Positions 1 to 12,059 of a stretch of DNA of 64,000 bases are shown here, one piece after another. The position numbers and the translations under genes are program-made. Source of the DNA: Adiantum capillus-veneris. Lineage: Eukaryota; Streptophyta; Polypodiopsida; Polypodiales; Pteridaceae. The notes under the pieces are model-generated. The model saw nothing but the letters and a program-made list of their open reading frames with translations, searched no databases and was not told the DNA's origin. Each line of letters opens with the position of its first letter. Positions within the stretch are counted from its first letter, which is position 1. The stretch covers positions 154,434,445 to 154,498,444 of the forward strand of contig CM043950.1 of assembly GCA_014529385.2 (NCBI GenBank), in the 5' to 3' direction.

Positions 1-2650
1 CTGTTGCAGCTTTCGTATGCTGCTTCAAACTCCTTATGCTCTCTGACCATTCATGTCTTCGCTATCACCAAGCGTAGGTACCATCATTATTTTAAGTCTG
101 CTGCAACGGTCCAACTATAGAAAACGCGCCATCACTTTGGACATGCTAGCGTGGTTTCCTATCTTCATCTAGCATACATATGAGCAAGAAGCTCTTCATG
201 TATCAAGGCGTATGCATATTGTGGCGCTGCCCAATAAACACCATGGTGTCCCCGACTTTGGTGTAAGTGAATACATGCATATAATCCATCCCCTTGACCA
301 GAGTGCATGTTTATATAGCGGGGCTAAACTCAGGTTGGTGTGTAATCGAGCACTGCAAAGTGTACTCCATAGTGAAAAAAATCTTGCCGTGATGATATGA
401 GTCTGGTCAGTGTTGGCAAGCAAGTCTCTGACAGTGCGATCGAGCCACCATGTGATGGTGTGATAGTGTTTTCCTGATGGGTGTGAGTGGCCAGTCTGCA
501 ATAATTGAAGCCAAGCACGGGTTGAGTGGTTGAGAGCCACCTACAAGTGTAGGTGATGACTGGTAGGGGATCAGAGAGAGAGGTAGTTGAACTGCAGAGA
601 GAAACAATGTGTGTGGTTGTTGCGTGTGCTAATTTGGCATGGCGGTTTTAGAGAGGTGGGGTTTTTTTGGACCATGAGTTGAGAGTCGGTGCTTGATCAC
701 ACAGAGTGGATTGGAGTTGGTTGAGGTGGAGTGTGGCTATTTTGCAAAAAGAGAGAGACTTAAGCCAAAAAGCATGCAGAGAACGCAACCTGTGAAGGGC
801 CGTGGGGAGCTTTCCTGTGATAGGAGGTTGACAGTTACCCCCAGAGTTGAGTAAGACGCAGTGTGTGCATGGCCACCATTGCTTTGTACCATATTTGATG
901 TGAGGTGGGCCATATGGCGCTGCAGATTGGTGCGTGGGAGAGATTTGCATAGCAAAATGAAGCTGCCTGGACTAGGGTGAGGCGTGCTGCATGGTGCTGC
1001 CGTGCTACAAAATTTAGGGCTTGGTTGTTGATCTTGCTACCGCTGCAAGTAGAGAGACACGGTTGATGAGTGGGGTTGATGGTGCCGGACCAAAGGATGC
1101 ATCAGCCATCTGTAGCGGGTAACGAGCTGGACACGAATCCCTCGGCCTCTAGTGCTAGTCGAGTCAGGTGACGAGGAGGACGATCTCTGCATGGCATAGC
1201 ACAGTGGCAAGTGGCTATATTGCAAAGAGGTTGATGGTGTTGGTAGAGGTGGAAGGCAAGCCCGAATTATGAGCTGAGGACGGACGTCAGGGGGGCCTGG
1301 GTCAGGTGTGTGCTTTGGCATCTCGAAGGCAGGGGCTTGGTGGACTACAGGATATTGGGTGGGTCTGCAGGAATTATTTTATTTTATTTTTTCTTCGATG
1401 GGAAAAAGCAAGGACGCAAGGGTAGCTACGGAGGGAGGAGAGTGCAGATAACTGCCAGCAACTGCATATGGGTGGGGCGGGTGGTTCGAGTGGTCACGGT
1501 TGATAGCTATCCAAAGGACTACAAAGGGTTGGCCCACGTTGCAGTGGAGTGAAAGTGGGAGAGAAGACAGCGGCTGTGTCGTGGTTGTGAGCTAAAGAGA
1601 AGGCGTTTGGCACCAGTTTGTCCGCTGCATGTGAGTGGGCTACACCGCTACAATTGCATGGACACACACGCCTGTGGCTGCATGGTGTGCATGTGGTGGA
1701 AAAGCAGAGAGAGAAGAGAAAAGCCATGTTGACTGGCTGTTCGGTAAGAGAGAGGGATAGAGAATGTGAGAGAATTATTTAAACAGTCATAGAGAGAGAA
1801 AAATTGGCGTCAATATGCTCTACGAGAGGGAGAAAAAGAAAGCCAGCCGCTACTGTTGCATGAGGTGGGAAATCCATGCAAAAAGAGAGGTTGTGGACTT
1901 GTGCATGCAAGTGGGTGAGAGGAAGTCACAGCGCCGAATGAGAGCCTGAGAGAGTAAGAGGCAGAAAACTAATGGTGGGGGTATTAATGGACGTTGCCCA
2001 ACTTCCTGAAGTGGCTTTGTCTTGGTGGAATTTGAATGCAGTGATCATTAGGGTTTGCTACTACAGAGCATGCCCTAGAGCGAATGGACAACGCAGCCAT
2101 GGTTCGTGAGTCGTCAGATACATAATTATACCGCAGATGGTCATTTTTTTGCTTTTTTTATATATAAATAATTGTTATAAAAAAATTCTCTAAGAGGTGT
2201 TTCCCACTTCATGAAGTGCCTCGCATGTCAATTTAGCGTCGTGCTCGAACTCTTTTGCATACCTAAGATCTTGAGGGTTTGTTGATGTCGATCCCATGGA
2301 TCGCCAAGTTTTTATTTTGATCTTCATCGTTCTTCTCCTTCTTCTTCATCATGTTTTAATTGAATTATGGTAAACAACCATTGATTTCTTCATGACATAT
2401 CTACTCCCACCGTCTTTGTCTCCTTTCTCTTCTCCTATAATATCTTCTCATTCCTACCAAACACTCCCTTCATTCATTCCAAGGGTGGCCATTCATGTAC
2501 ACACTACCTGAAGTGCAATCAATTGCACACAAATGGATCCTAATAATTACGTTATCAATCACTCTTTACAAAGCGTTTCATCTCTCTATTGTGCTATTTA
2601 ATTAGCTATATCTAGTTGTGAATTGACAATCAAGCATAAGCATTTAATGT
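1..2650. other. Non-coding stretch, nothing recognised
   Basis: No open frame here reads like a known protein family; the longest are about 115 codons and lack family motifs. The first 2 kb is GA-rich on the plus strand (many GAGAGA runs at about 570-780 and 1730-1960). A short T/A-rich stretch lies at 2140-2190. It may be decayed LTR or leader sequence, but I could not match its ends to any other part of the window. Confidence 0.5.
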
Positions 2651-2675
2651 CACAGATAAAACATAACATTAAAAG

Positions 2676-3240
2676 GAAAAAAATACAAGAAAGAGAAAGA
2701 AAAACGGTATAACACTTATTTGATAGATGAAGTCCTCCACATCATACAAGATCGTCTCCTTGAGCTCTGATACCACTACTACAACCGGAAGCATGGGTGC
2801 CCTGCAAAATACTCGGAAATAGCATGTAGCAAGACATAAACCGACTAATCGACATACCTGGCAACCACATAGATGCACAATCGCGAGATACACGAATAGA
2901 GGGAGACAGAGTGCGAGAGAGAGCAATAGGGCGTGTGCAGACGCACCTCCTAGAATGGAGTGCTACGGCGACACGGCGAGAGAGAAGAGGGAAGAGGAGA
3001 GAAGAGCAACGCAAGCATTGGGTGCAATCTCCCCCCGTGCAAGAGTGACCATTTTCCTCTGCACGTATTTGTTATATAGATTTCTTGAATGGTCAAATTG
3101 GTTACAAACTGGCCGGCCGGTCATAAATGGCCAAAGCTCATAAAAGAACACTTGAATAATAAAATGTACATGATATACAAATTCATTTGCATAGGCCAAG
3201 CTGGGTCTAGTCTTTTCCACCTGTCAGCTGTAATAAATCA
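2676..3240 (-). mobile_element. Probable LTR remnant with tRNA-iMet-type primer site
   Basis: On the minus strand TGGTATCAGAGC occurs at 2764-2775, the classic primer-binding sequence complementary to the 3' end of plant initiator tRNA-Met. Upstream on that strand (higher coordinates) is about 460 bp with an LTR-like layout: a TATA-like CTATATAACA near 3070-3082, then a pyrimidine-rich leader with TCTCTC runs. No CA dinucleotide sits directly before the primer site and no TG start is clear, so the LTR limits are uncertain. The right edge coincides with the point where element E1 is cut off, so insertion or recombination of this LTR may have truncated E1. Confidence 0.4.
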
Positions 3241-5124
3241 TAAAATATCATTTCTATAACACATAGTTGGCCAATAAATTCCTAATTGTTTCAGTCTCTG
3301 GTGTGTCTTCACGGTTGAACAATGAAATGCACAACCTTGGACATGTGCCTCTTCAAGGTAGCACTCAAATTCTTCCGGATTTATACATAATCTTAGGATT
3401 AGGTCACATCCAAGATGATACAGCCGTCCTACTATCAACTGGAAGTTTTTTGTTTGTTGAATTGTTTGCTGTTTGGATCCGCATTCCGTATTATCAAACT
3501 CACTTCCGAAGGAGAGAATGCTAACAATTTCTTGAGACCATTTGGGTACCATTTCAATGTTGAAAAGATAAGCATCTGGTATGTCATCATCTACTCCTTC
3601 AAGAGCTTCCCCGTTGTGTATCCTTGAAAGATGATCTGCTCGTAGATGGGTTTTACCCTTTTTGACCACCAATGTGAAGTCAAATTCTAGCAATATAATA
3701 AACCAACGTACGATTCTTCCTGTATTGCAAGGTTTATTTACTAGGCACAAAAGAGCTTGATGATCTGTGAAGAACACAAATTTGTTTGCAAGCAAATAAT
3801 GCCGAAATTTCTTTACAGCATAAATTATTCCTAACCCTTCTCTCTCGATGGTTGTGTAGTTTTTTTTTTCACTGTTTAACTGTCGGCTCGCATAGCAAAC
3901 CGGAAAATCCATTGTTCCGTCTCCAGGTTGAGCTAGAATACTTCCAATGGCATATGCTGAAGCATCAATGTGCACATGGAATATCTTTTCCCAATCTGGT
4001 GCCTTTAGTACATGTGCTGATATAAGGTTTTCCTTGAGCTTTTGGAATGAAGTTTCACACTCCTCGGTCCACTGGAAATTGACTAGAGAACGATACAGAG
4101 GTTGTGCGATAACCGCATACATGTATATGAATCTTCGATAATATCCACAGTGTCCCATGAAAGATTGCACTTGTTTCGCATTAGTAGGCCTGGGCAGGTC
4201 TACAATGACTTTGACTTTGTCAAGGTCTGTGGTTATGCCATTTATTGAGACAATGTGTCCTAAGATTCGTCCTTGCTTAACCATAAATACACACTTTTCC
4301 GGATTAAGACAGATTCGATATGTCGTGCACTTTTCAAAGACCTTTTGCAAATGGTCCATATGTTCCTCTCGCAGAAGAGAGTGTACACACAGGTCATCCA
4401 TGTAAATTTCTAAGAATATTCTTAGGTATTCCTTGAATGCGTGAGTCATTAACCTCTGGAAAGTGGCTGGTGCATTAGTTAATCCAAATGGCATAACTCG
4501 ATACGCATAAATCTCCCATTCTGTGGCAAACGCTGTTTTGTGTAGATCCTCCCTTGCTATTGCCAGTTGGTTGTATCCTGAAAACCCATCTAGAAAGGAA
4601 TAAGCCCGTTTCCCTGCCACTCGCTCAAGTACATGTTCTGTAATTGGCAAGGGATAATTATCCCTTATGGTTGCTGCATTCACCTTCTTGAGGTTTACAC
4701 ACACGCGCAGTTTTCCATTCTTTTTGGGAACTACAACAATGGGTGACACCCAATCTGTATGTTTGATCTCATAGATGAATTCAGCTTCCATCAGTTTATC
4801 AATCTCTTCTTTGATTTGTTTAGCAAATGTGTCATTATATGTATAAGGACGTTGTTTGCTAGGTTTTGCATATTCCGATTTCAAAGGAATTGTATGTTGG
4901 CATATCAATGGATCAACTCCTTTGAGGTCTTTATAGGACCAAGCGAACACATCTTTATACTTCTTGAGAAGTTGTGTTAGCTGTGCTTCCTCCTCAGGCT
5001 CTAAATCGTTAGCTATATAGACCGGTTGAGGCTTTTCACCTAGTTTCGCGAGGTCTATCTTTTTTGCATTTTCAGGCCCATCGTAAGATTCTCGGTTGGT
5101 TCTTTCCTTGACTGGTGGTGTCAT
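3238..5124 (-). pseudogene. pol: E1 pol: RT, RNase H, start of integrase
   Basis: A 628-codon frame. RT spans about residues 75-345, with VSPIVVVPKKNGKLRVCVN, FLDGFSGYNQ, MPFGLTNAPATFQ and the catalytic YMDD near residue 241. RNase H follows (DASAYAIGS near 383, then the TDHQALL and RADHLSR motifs of Ty3/gypsy). The last 40 residues enter an integrase-type zinc module (EAHVQGCAFHC, then IYWPTM), after which similarity to E2 ends abruptly near 3258. The final residues are read from foreign sequence. RT and RNase H look uninterrupted and their visible catalytic motifs are present, but integrase is missing and the frame is shifted relative to the upstream linker, so this is part of a dead copy. 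Confidence 0.9.
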
Positions 5125-5350
5125 GATGATTTTTATATCCTAGATAGTAAATTTCCGATAGTGTGATGGTACATTCATGTTCCCCTTTTCTGACTTCCCT
5201 TTACCATCACTATCTTCTTCCGCAGTCCATATCTCTCTCATAGACCGTTTCAGTTCTTGGTATTTCTATTTACGCTCCAGTTTGGTCCACTCTTGGTCCT
5301 TTGTTATTTCTTTTTTTGATTTTTCATATTTTTGTGATTTTGTTTCGGTT

Positions 5351-6016
5351 TTAGCTTTTCCTACTTGTTTTATTTTCTCTCGCGTTCGTTCTATTCTCTG
5401 CTTTTACAAGCATCAAATCCTCTGCTTTTACAAGCATCAAATAATGAGTTTTACCTTTTATCCTAGGCATCAGGTTCTCTCTCGCTTTGTTCTTTGCTCG
5501 TTTCCTCCTATAGCGTTCTTGGCATCTAGGGTGTTGATTAGCAAAATCATAAAATTTGATATTCTCGGCTTCATTTCCACGCTCACTTGAGGTGTCTGAA
5601 CACTCATTATCTACATCATCATTTACTTCCAATTGTTCAGAGGAGTTGTAAAACTCTTCTTGTTTCAGTGGTTCTACCGTCTCCTTTTCTGGTACAACGC
5701 TTACCATGTAATAGGGTAACACATCATAGCCATCCTTATCGCAAAATTTTGTTGTTGGACTGTCGGTAATGGTACAGACATCCAAAGTTGCCAGTATGTG
5801 TTCCCATTCTAGAGGTTCCAAGGCATCTTCAGGGAAAGGTTCCGAAATATATTCCTTGTCCTCAATTACTCTTTCTAAGACGCATTCCTCTCTTCTTAAG
5901 CTTCCATAATGTGAAGCTCCGCACATCCATAGCTCTTTTGGTTGCCCTAACCATGCTGGTAGTTCTGATCCTGCTACTGTAGCTGAATCAAACTCTTCCA
6001 CAGGTGTTTGGTTCAC
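5351..6016 (-). pseudogene. E1 protease-RT linker fragment
   Basis: A 221-codon frame that aligns with the region between protease and RT in E2; for example ELPAWLGQPKELWMCGAS matches E2's FPAWLGKPKELWMCGAS, and TTKFCDKDGYDV is shared. The first half is conserved with several Cys and Trp residues. The second half is acidic, then basic (RYRRKRAKNKAR). It carries no recognised catalytic domain. It is out of frame with both the protease segment upstream and the RT segment downstream, so at least two indels separate them. A short tandem duplication repeats MLVKAED near the end. Confidence 0.7.
5396..5443 (-). repeat. 24-bp direct duplication in the E1 linker
   Basis: Two adjacent, almost identical 24-bp units (CTCTGCTTTTACAAGCATCA plus four bases). 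On the coding strand they encode MLVKAED twice. E2 has a single unit at the matching place, so this is a private slippage duplication of E1 that keeps frame. Confidence 0.75.
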
Positions 6017-6072
6017 ATCTTTGTAACTATGGTTGTCGTTTCGCCATGTCTAAGGTATATGTGGTCATAACC

Positions 6073-7410
6073 TTAATCTTGGACCATCTTCAATTGTCGC
6101 ATGAATGGTCGTCCCAAGATTATCTCATAATTGTTCTTTTTGTCGAAATCGACTATTGCAAATGTATGCTCATACTCAATTCCACACGAAGTGACAATTA
6201 CTTTTTCTAAGAGTCCTAGAGGCTTCTCCATGAACCCATCTGCCAATTGCAGTTTCATTCTGGTAGCCCTCAAAGCTGGTTTTTTCCATTTTTTCCAGAT
6301 TTCCTTGGTGGAAATTGCAACCCCCGCTCCACTGTCAAGAATAGCCTTGGAAACTACTCCTTGGAATTCTACTGGTAGCGTGGTGTTTCCGTCTTCTCCC
6401 TCGCAATATTCTCCAACCTTATTCAATGGTACCGGCCTAGAGTTTAGTTGAGGTCTGTCCAACTCTCTGATCCCTTCTTGTAGCTTCAAGGTGGAGTCTT
6501 TCACTCCAAATTTTTCTAGGCATTTTTCTACTGTGGTCCACATGTTTGGCCTTATCCTTAGGAGTTATGCTAACGTGATTGTGCATGCCACCGGAGTGGA
6601 TAACAACTTAATCAATCCTTGCGAATCCATCACCTTGTTAGAAGAAAGTCTTTGAGATGGGATTGCTCTCACTTCCGACTTAGCTTCATACTCTCCTTGG
6701 TAAGAGGGTAAAGTTCTCAAAGAGTCTGGTTGGCTATGCCCCGAACTAATTGATCCTTGGTCTCCCCCTTGTGAATGTATCTCAAAGTTCATCTGAGATC
6801 TTGCCTCAAATTCTTCAATAGGAGGTAAGATCACATTCTTTTCTTTTCTCGGGCTATTCATGTGGTTACTCATCCTATTAGCCTCGTTGGCGTCACGGAT
6901 TTTCTTCCACAGATCATCTAGACCGTTACAGTCCTTACCCATTTCTGCCAATATTTTAGGCTGGAACCCATCACTTGTCCCATCGGTGGTATTTGGCACT
7001 ATGATAGGCTCTCCTCTCGACTCATAGGCATTAGGGAGTCTTTCCTTTGTTTCCTCATGTTTCTCTAATGTTGGTTGGATAGGGGTTGGAGCTGGTGCTT
7101 CATAACAATTTGCCGGGTTACCCAGTGGGTCTTCCATCAATGATTGAGCCGTCTTGATCATCTTTCTACACATATCCAACCTCTGTTTTTCTATTTCTGC
7201 ATATGGATAAGTCATCCACCTTTGCTCCTGGGTTTGGTTCTTTTTAGGTCGAGCTTCATAAGCTTTTAGAAGCGCATCCAACTGCTCGTTTACCTTCTCT
7301 GCCAGTACAGATCCTCCTGATCTTGCACTTTTGGGCTCTGCTATTTCCTTGGGTGCTACAATTGCTATGGTGTGTGAGCTTAAGCTAGCGAAATCCTCTA
7401 ACCGCTCCAA
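6073..7410 (-). pseudogene. E1 gag-pol linker and first aspartic protease
   Basis: Two frames in the same phase (6565-7410 and 6073-6543) separated by one in-frame stop near 6562. The upstream part is a charged linker resembling the E2 region before its protease. The downstream part is a retropepsin: AILDSGAGVAIS carries the catalytic D-S-G triad and NYEIILGRPFM is the later conserved loop. In E2 the position of the stop is a glutamate codon. This protease lies before RT, its usual place in Ty3/gypsy elements. A frameshift follows at about 6020-6070. Confidence 0.8.
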
Positions 7411-7545
7411 TCTGTCCTTGGTACGTTTGAACTCCTGGGATAGGGCTGTTTGCTCTCGTTCTTTCGTGGCTTTCCTACGCGCCTTTCTAGCTTTCCAAGT
7501 GCTTCTCTGATTTTTCGTTTCTGAACTTTGGGCATTGGTTTTTGG

Positions 7546-8934
7546 TTATTCAACTATGGGTTCATTCGTCCTTCTTTGAGCTTGGGCTCGTGTTACCGCC
7601 TGAATAGGTATGATTGTTTCATTTTCCGATCCTCCATTGGAAGGTACTGTTTCTATCATGTTCAAGGTGGTTTTTGCTCCTTTGCTCGGGTTTTTAGGGC
7701 AATCCGGAATCAAATGAATAATTTCACATTCTGGGAAATACGCATTGACTCTAATGATTTCGTCATGAGGGAAGTCTCTCAACCAATGGTCTCCTCCACA
7801 CTTGTAGCAGGGTCCCTTGGGTTTTTGAGGTGCTCCTTGAGCTCCTCTTTGTGGGTAAGCATGTCTCTGTCCGCCCATGCCTCCATTGGCTATGAACAAC
7901 AATGTTCGTTCATCTAGGCTATATCTTACTTCTCTCACGGCCTGTGCAGCAGATGGTGGTCCTTGATTTCCTATCATGCTCCATGGTTCTGGTGTCGAGG
8001 GTTCTTCTGGTGGATAATAGACAGGGTTTGCCGCATATCCATTGGGATCTTCATAATACACATGCATAGGCACCAAAGCCTTTTCCTCTGATTCAGTTAC
8101 TGTTGGTGTGTATCTTATACCAATTGGTCGTAATCCTGGTAGGGGTGGTTGTTGCCCCAACACCGGTTGTGGTATTTCTACACCTACAGGTCCTGGTAAG
8201 TTTCCTGCTTGATATCTAGGCATCGGTAGAACTTGAGGGGAAGCTACTGGAACTTGGGGAGCGTAAGGTCTCTCTCTCACATATCCCTTGTTATAATAAC
8301 ATTCCTCGGTCCCATGGTTTGTCCATTTTTGTTCAATAGCACACCACTTGGGCTGTTTAGCCTGGGGTTTGGTGTACAAGTTGATCTTTTTTAGCACTTC
8401 ATCTACGAGCTGCTCCTGGTTTACTGCTACTTCTCCTTTCGGTACTGTCTTAGAAGACTTGCTTCCACTTTGCTGTGAAGATGAATCATCATCAAGGTCC
8501 TTGAACTCCCCTTCTTTGTAGACTGCACAATTGTCCACAAGGTAAAGAGCCTCCTTGGTCAACTCATTCAACGTCGTGCTCCTCTTCATATGTAAGTCTT
8601 TCTGGAGATCGACATTCCTTAGTCCTTGGATGAATATCAACATAAGTTTGGACTGAGTTGGCAGTTCTTCAACATGACAGAACTTAACATATCTTTTTAG
8701 TCTTAGGGCTGCCTTTCGTACAGATTCTCCATCCTTCTGTTTGAATTTATGGATTTGTGAGACGGTATTATGAGCTATTCCCCTTTGAGAGAATTCCTCT
8801 AGGGTTAGTCCAAACCCTGCAAATTGGGTGAGAAAATCTAACACCTCTTCGTCTATAATTACACGCACAAAGGCTGCTACATGATCTCTTGGGTCTCTGC
8901 TTCCTGTGTATTTCTTGTTTACCCATTTTTGCAC
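7546..8934 (-). pseudogene. gag: E1 gag, C-terminal part with decayed zinc knuckles
   Basis: A 462-codon frame matching the E2 gag core and C-terminus (KHNTVSQIYGFKQ in E2 against AHNTVSQIHKFKQ here, and TREALYLVDNC against TKEALYLVDNC). Relative to E2, about 28 codons of the gag core, including the TWFQPL motif, are deleted just before EEFSQRG. Of the two CCHC knuckles seen in E2, the first here has lost its last cysteine (CYKCGGDHWLRDF) and the second its first (FPECEIIHLIPDC). RNA binding by this copy would be impaired. It is in phase with the following linker, one stop apart, so gag and pol share a frame in this family. Confidence 0.85.
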
Positions 8935-9073
8935 TTGAAAGGTCTAATTCTGTGATGGTCTACAAACCTCATCATTGGATCACCCCGTCCCAGTCGATAT
9001 ACCTCCTCAGGCCTTCTGTAATAGGCTGGTTCCTCTCCCAATGGTGCTCCTAAGCCATAATTTCTAACGGTTC

Positions 9074-10228
9074 TCACTGGAGGTGGTTCTTCTCTTCAAA
9101 CTCGTTCCATGGGTGGTTCTCCAGGCTCTTTTGACCCTTGAATCTTCGGCTTACTCTCTGCCTGATACCTTGAATAGAGTGGTGGTTCTTGCAAATCCCT
9201 GAGCCCTCGTGCTGCTTGATAACCATCTCGGTCTCGGTCTGGTTCCATTGTTGCACTCTGTCGAAGCCATGCCTGCAATGATGGCTGGTTTGTTGGTTGG
9301 TCTTGGTTGTTGAATGCTTTCGGTCGGGTGGAATGTGAGGTTGCGTCAACTTCATCTGAAAAAGGATTCGTTGACTTGCTTGGGTGTGGGCGGATCTTAG
9401 CACTTCCTTAGGGGCATATGCTGATGCTCCTGGACCTGTTGCTCTCTCTACTTCCTCTGGGAGAATACGTACGTTGGTATTCTTGCCCGTATCTATTAAC
9501 AAAAACTATGCCCTTCCCCGTAGCAGTTTCAAAAGAGAATAAGTAAAGAACCTTGTCTTTGCTTAATTCGTTTACGTATGGTTCTTTGCTGCGAAAGTAA
9601 GAGACTATACCCTCGCTCTCATGTTTGTAGATTCCCACATTCTCGTTATAAGTTGGGACCTTGGTTGTTTTCTTATCATACATAAAAATAGCTCCGGGTC
9701 GATCAATGTTTGGTGGCGGTTCTTGAGTTTCTGAAACCATTTTCCCTTTAGCCACGTTATCTCCATATCTGTTGTAATCTTCAGGGTTACTAACTATTAA
9801 ATAGTGGTTCCCCTTTTCGTCTCGGAATCTATCTCCATCATCATACACTCGGATTATCTCCAACCTTGAGCTGGCCTCTCTTCGATACAAATGCACTTGC
9901 GGCCTCGATAGTCAGAATAGACTAGGGCTCCTCTCGAGTTTGTTCCCTCCAAGAAGATCACCGTGAGCTTTGAATCACTCAAAGGATTTTGGGAGGTGCT
10001 TCCTCCTCGCATAGGTCCATCATAGGTGAAACCTCCTAGCTGTTGACTACCCATCATGAAGAAAGATTTGTTTGACGAAGTGTCAGTATCACTACCTTCC
10101 TCAATAATCGGTGCTAGCGGATCTAGCCTTGCCTGAGTTACACTCTCTTCTGTGGACACTAAGCTACCTTGGTCACCTGCCACTTTCTGGTCTCTAACAA
10201 TGTATCTTCCTGATCTTAAATTCATCAA
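9074..10228 (-). pseudogene. gag: E1 gag, N-terminal part, frameshifted
   Basis: Three overlapping minus-strand frames (9854-10228, 9408-9896, 9074-9502) together cover the N-terminal half of gag. The start MMNLRSGR is shared with E2 (MMNLRSGRNL), which supports the start at 10228. Later parts align with E2 segments such as the IYVGLYKYNN region and the LYVFTYTEG strand. At least two frameshifts are needed. The N-terminal gag half is long and of unknown function in this family. Confidence 0.8.
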
Positions 10229-12039
10229 ACTTATGAATGCAATTTATCACAAATTTAACCACTCACCTGGCAATGGGTCAGTTTCTGCACAACTTCTTGC
10301 TTTGTTGCTGAATATTCCTGTACACAAGCGTTTTAATTTTGGCAATTGAATCAAAGCATTTATCTGCTAGAGGTTATCTTAGTAATGATTGGTATAATTG
10401 GAGAGTTAATCTCAACCACTATTGTATTTTATACACTGCTGCTGTTCTGGATTAGGTTTGCTAATATGAAACAGTACTTCCCTCTGATGTTGGTCAATTT
10501 ATGCGAAAAAGTCTGAATTCAGTCTTTGCTTCGTCAAATGGGCAAACAAGGTCCAAATTCACTTCTGAAAGAAGATCTGGAACCCTTAAGCCAAATGGAA
10601 CCTTAGTGTGTATGCCAGGTCAAATTTTCTTTGCAGTATGCCCCAATAGACATCCTACGCATAGGATGTCTCCTGCTATGTTTTGCCTGGATTTTTGCAC
10701 TGTTGTTTCCTATTGTTGTGCTGACCTTACAGCTGCTTTTATTTTTTTATTTGGACACCTATTAGCTAGTCAATGAGTCAATCTGTTCCGACGGCCTGTT
10801 GATGGTATTGATCAGTCTAATCAACTCCAAATTGGACCAAAACTGACTAGGAGGCTTGCCTTAGGCTATATAACACCTTACTATGCTCAAATTCAAAGTC
10901 TGGCTTCATTTTCTTGCATTAGACATCCTACGCGTAGGATGTCTTTTTCATCAGAATGGCTTCAAACTCAAAGACGAGGCTCCCCTTGAGTTGCTGATCA
11001 CTTTGGTATACTCAGAATTCAGTTTGGAGTCCCAAATCACTCAGAAGACATCCTACGCGTAGGATGTCTTTTTAGCCTGTTTGACCCCAGACTTGTCCCA
11101 CAGCTTCCCCTTGATGTCAGTAACCCAGTGGTATGCTTAGATTTTGGTTTGGATGTCAAAAGTCCCAAATTTCAGCTGTTTGTGCTTTTTCAGTCAAAAG
11201 TGCTAAAGTCCGCTTTGAATCCAATTTTCTTACCCAAATGATGTGAAACCCCTTTCAGTCACTCAATATATCATGGAAGACATGCTCATGCAGCCGTCTT
11301 ATGGTTTTGGTCTCAAAATAATGTTTTGGCACTATTTGGGTAGGATGTCTGGCAATTTCAGTCTATCTGGCCTTATCCTGTCAAGATATGGCCAAATTTC
11401 CACTTTCCAGTTGAAACTAGGGTAAACCCTACCTTCTGAACACACTGGTCAACTCCAAATCCCAAAATTCCTCCCAGATTGGTCTGTAGACATCCTATGC
11501 GTAGGATGTCTCCTGACGTAAAATTACAGTTTTTTCTGACAGGAATGCTCCTGAGGCTCTGTAGATCTATCAGAAACACTCACAGTGACTTTTGGACTTC
11601 AATTAGGCTTTCAAACACACTTTTGCGTCTTTTTGCATCTTTTACAAACTTGTAATGATTCTACCAAGAAAGTGTACATGCATGAAATGCTCTAGATCCT
11701 GAATCATGATGTCCTACTTACTCTACTCCTACCTATCGTGTGAAATGGTGATAATGGTGTTTTTGGTTGCTTTTTGGCCTCTCCGAACTCTCAAGCTCTC
11801 CTCTCACCGCTTCTACCACTCCAACTCCTACTCTAGAACTCGACTACTACCTAAAACTACCTAATTCAACCTCATCTACCTAAGTCGAAGGATCTGGCCA
11901 GACACACGCTTCCTAGACTCCCTCTAAGACCTAGAGAGTCCTCCACCCTTTGATCCTATCTAAATGTAAAGCGAGACTCTTGGCACGCCAAAAATCCCAA
12001 TCCTCAAGGATTAGTCTCGGTCACCTACCTAAGGTTTTT
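10229..12039 (-). other. E1 untranslated leader between primer site and gag
   Basis: About 1.8 kb without a supported ORF. It holds four recognisable copies of a 22-bp palindrome plus a half-degraded one, described separately. The rest is AT-rich unique sequence. The similarly long E2 leader suggests that long, palindrome-bearing leaders are a family property. Confidence 0.75.
10649..11510. repeat. E1 palindrome array (leader)
   Basis: 22-bp palindromes with half-site GACATCCTACG followed by its reverse complement, at 10649-10670, 10922-10943, 11047-11068 and 11489-11510. The second and third are perfect; the others have one centre-proximal change each. At 11328-11349 only the right half (GTAGGATGTC) survives. 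Start-to-start distances are 273, 125, 281 (to the degraded copy) and 161 bp. Every recognisable copy carries C at position 7 and G at position 16, where intact E2 copies carry A and T. Confidence 0.9.
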
Positions 12040-12058
12040 GTCCCCAGTAGCGGCGCCA
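12040..12058 (-). promoter_or_regulatory. E1 primer-binding site, tRNA-Asp type
   Basis: Minus-strand TGGCGCCGCTACTGGGGA, one base inside the LTR end. It matches the complement of the 3' end of plant tRNA-Asp (ending CGGCAACGGCGCCA) with about three mismatches in 18. tRNA-Asp priming is usual in Athila and Tat elements. Confidence 0.75.
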
Positions 12059-12059
12059 A

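Noticed and set aside
196-1727. Several ORFs of 60-114 codons on both strands
   Set aside because: No family motifs, low-complexity composition, overlapping on opposite strands; consistent with chance ORFs.
5177-5590. Plus-strand 137-codon ORF
   Set aside because: Lies opposite the E1 linker and its tandem repeat; Phe/Ser-rich shadow frame.
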